This document shows positions 13,533 through 13,680 of a stretch of DNA of 13,680 nucleotides, one piece after another. The position numbers and the translations under genes were made by a program. The notes beneath the pieces are model-generated. The model was not told where the DNA came from. It ran no database searches and worked only from the letters and a program-made list of their open reading frames with translations. This stretch comes from Burkholderiales bacterium (GTDB taxonomy: Bacteria; Pseudomonadota; Gammaproteobacteria; Burkholderiales; JAEUOS01): contig CANGUJ010000055.1 of assembly GCA_947456845.1 (NCBI GenBank), forward strand, positions 1 to 13,680, read 5' to 3'. The stretch's first letter is position 1; each line of letters opens with the position of its first letter.

Positions 13533-13680
13533 TCAAGCAGGCACGTCGCTGTAGCCGCCGGGGCCCGCCAGGCAGTCGATCTGGTAGATGGCCCGGTCCT
13601 CCAGGCGCATCGCCGTGAGCTGGCGGCCCCACACGCAGCCGCTGTCCAGGCCGCTGACCTCCGGCTTGAGCACCAGGCCG
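13533..13680 (-). CDS. apaH: Symmetrical bis(5'-nucleosyl)-tetraphosphatase ApaH, C-terminal fragment
   Basis: The last 48 codons and a TGA stop are visible on the minus strand; the rest lies beyond the right edge. The fragment contains GLDSGCVWGRQLTAMRLEDR, which matches the conserved C-terminal end of ApaH (E. coli LDTGCCWGGTLTCLRWEDK). ApaH hydrolyses Ap4A to two ADP and belongs to the metallophosphatase family; the metal-binding residues would lie outside the window. It converges on plsC with 23 bp between the stops. That spacer is G+C-rich and has no T-run, so no intrinsic terminator is evident. One partial codon (13680) is left at the edge. Confidence 0.85.
   Translation of the reverse strand, partial: GLVLKPEVSGLDSGCVWGRQLTAMRLEDRAIYQIDCLAGPGGYSDVPA

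Noticed and set aside
12616..13632. 338-codon minus-strand open frame over plsC and the apaH end
   Set aside because: Crosses two real genes in a different frame from apaH and has no domain.
1..13680. Possible mobile element, CRISPR array, tRNA or defence system
   Set aside because: I saw no terminal inverted repeats with target duplications, no regularly spaced repeats, no tRNA-like cloverleaf and no defence-family motifs; codon and base usage look uniform by eye.

Overview
The window reads as ordinary chromosome of a GC-rich proteobacterium, most likely a betaproteobacterium. The taxonomic guess is inference. It rests on the order yqgE-ruvX-pyrR-pyrB-pyrC'-plsC, on a PyrB/PyrC' pair of the Pseudomonas/betaproteobacterial type, and on a catabolic-type Liv transporter beside acyl-CoA enzymes. 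I see no rRNA, tRNA, CRISPR array, insertion sequence, phage gene or integration scar, and no stretch over 300 bases lacks a gene.

Left half (1 to about 6550): a small catabolic neighbourhood. On the minus strand livG-livH-livM encode an ATPase and two permeases of a branched-chain amino acid/carboxylate ABC transporter; livM runs off the left edge, and no livF or binding-protein gene is visible. Divergent from livG is a thiolase-family gene (2737-3930). Convergent with the thiolase is a second minus-strand operon: an SDR oxidoreductase, a long-chain-type acyl-CoA dehydrogenase and a transglutaminase-like protein. Together these could import and shorten an acyl or carboxylic substrate, but no acyl-CoA ligase or hydratase is present to identify it. 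The 134-bp divergent livG/thiolase spacer carries overlapping promoter-like elements and a perfect palindrome, CAAACGATCGTTTG, that fits the published PsrA (TetR family, fatty-acid-responsive) recognition pattern. A one-mismatch version lies upstream of the SDR operon.

Middle (6829-8836): two minus-strand stress genes, a UspA-family protein with an altered nucleotide-binding loop and a class I CPD photolyase with a complete Trp triad. An inverted repeat of possible terminator or operator function lies between them.

Right half (8925-13509): a tightly packed plus-strand operon, yqgE-ruvX-pyrR-pyrB-pyrC'-plsC. PyrC' has lost the HxH metal motif and another expected histidine, so it should be the catalytically dead dihydroorotase homologue that acts as a structural partner of aspartate carbamoyltransferase. 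The right edge holds the C-terminal 48 codons of apaH on the minus strand, convergent with plsC. The photolyase/yqgE spacer contains a perfect ATTGTAC/GTACAAT inverted repeat that could hold divergent promoters; if used, yqgE would be transcribed almost without a leader.

I found no convincing undescribed multi-gene system. The best leads are the PsrA-like sites linking the two catabolic transcription units and the transglutaminase-like protein encoded with acyl-CoA enzymes.
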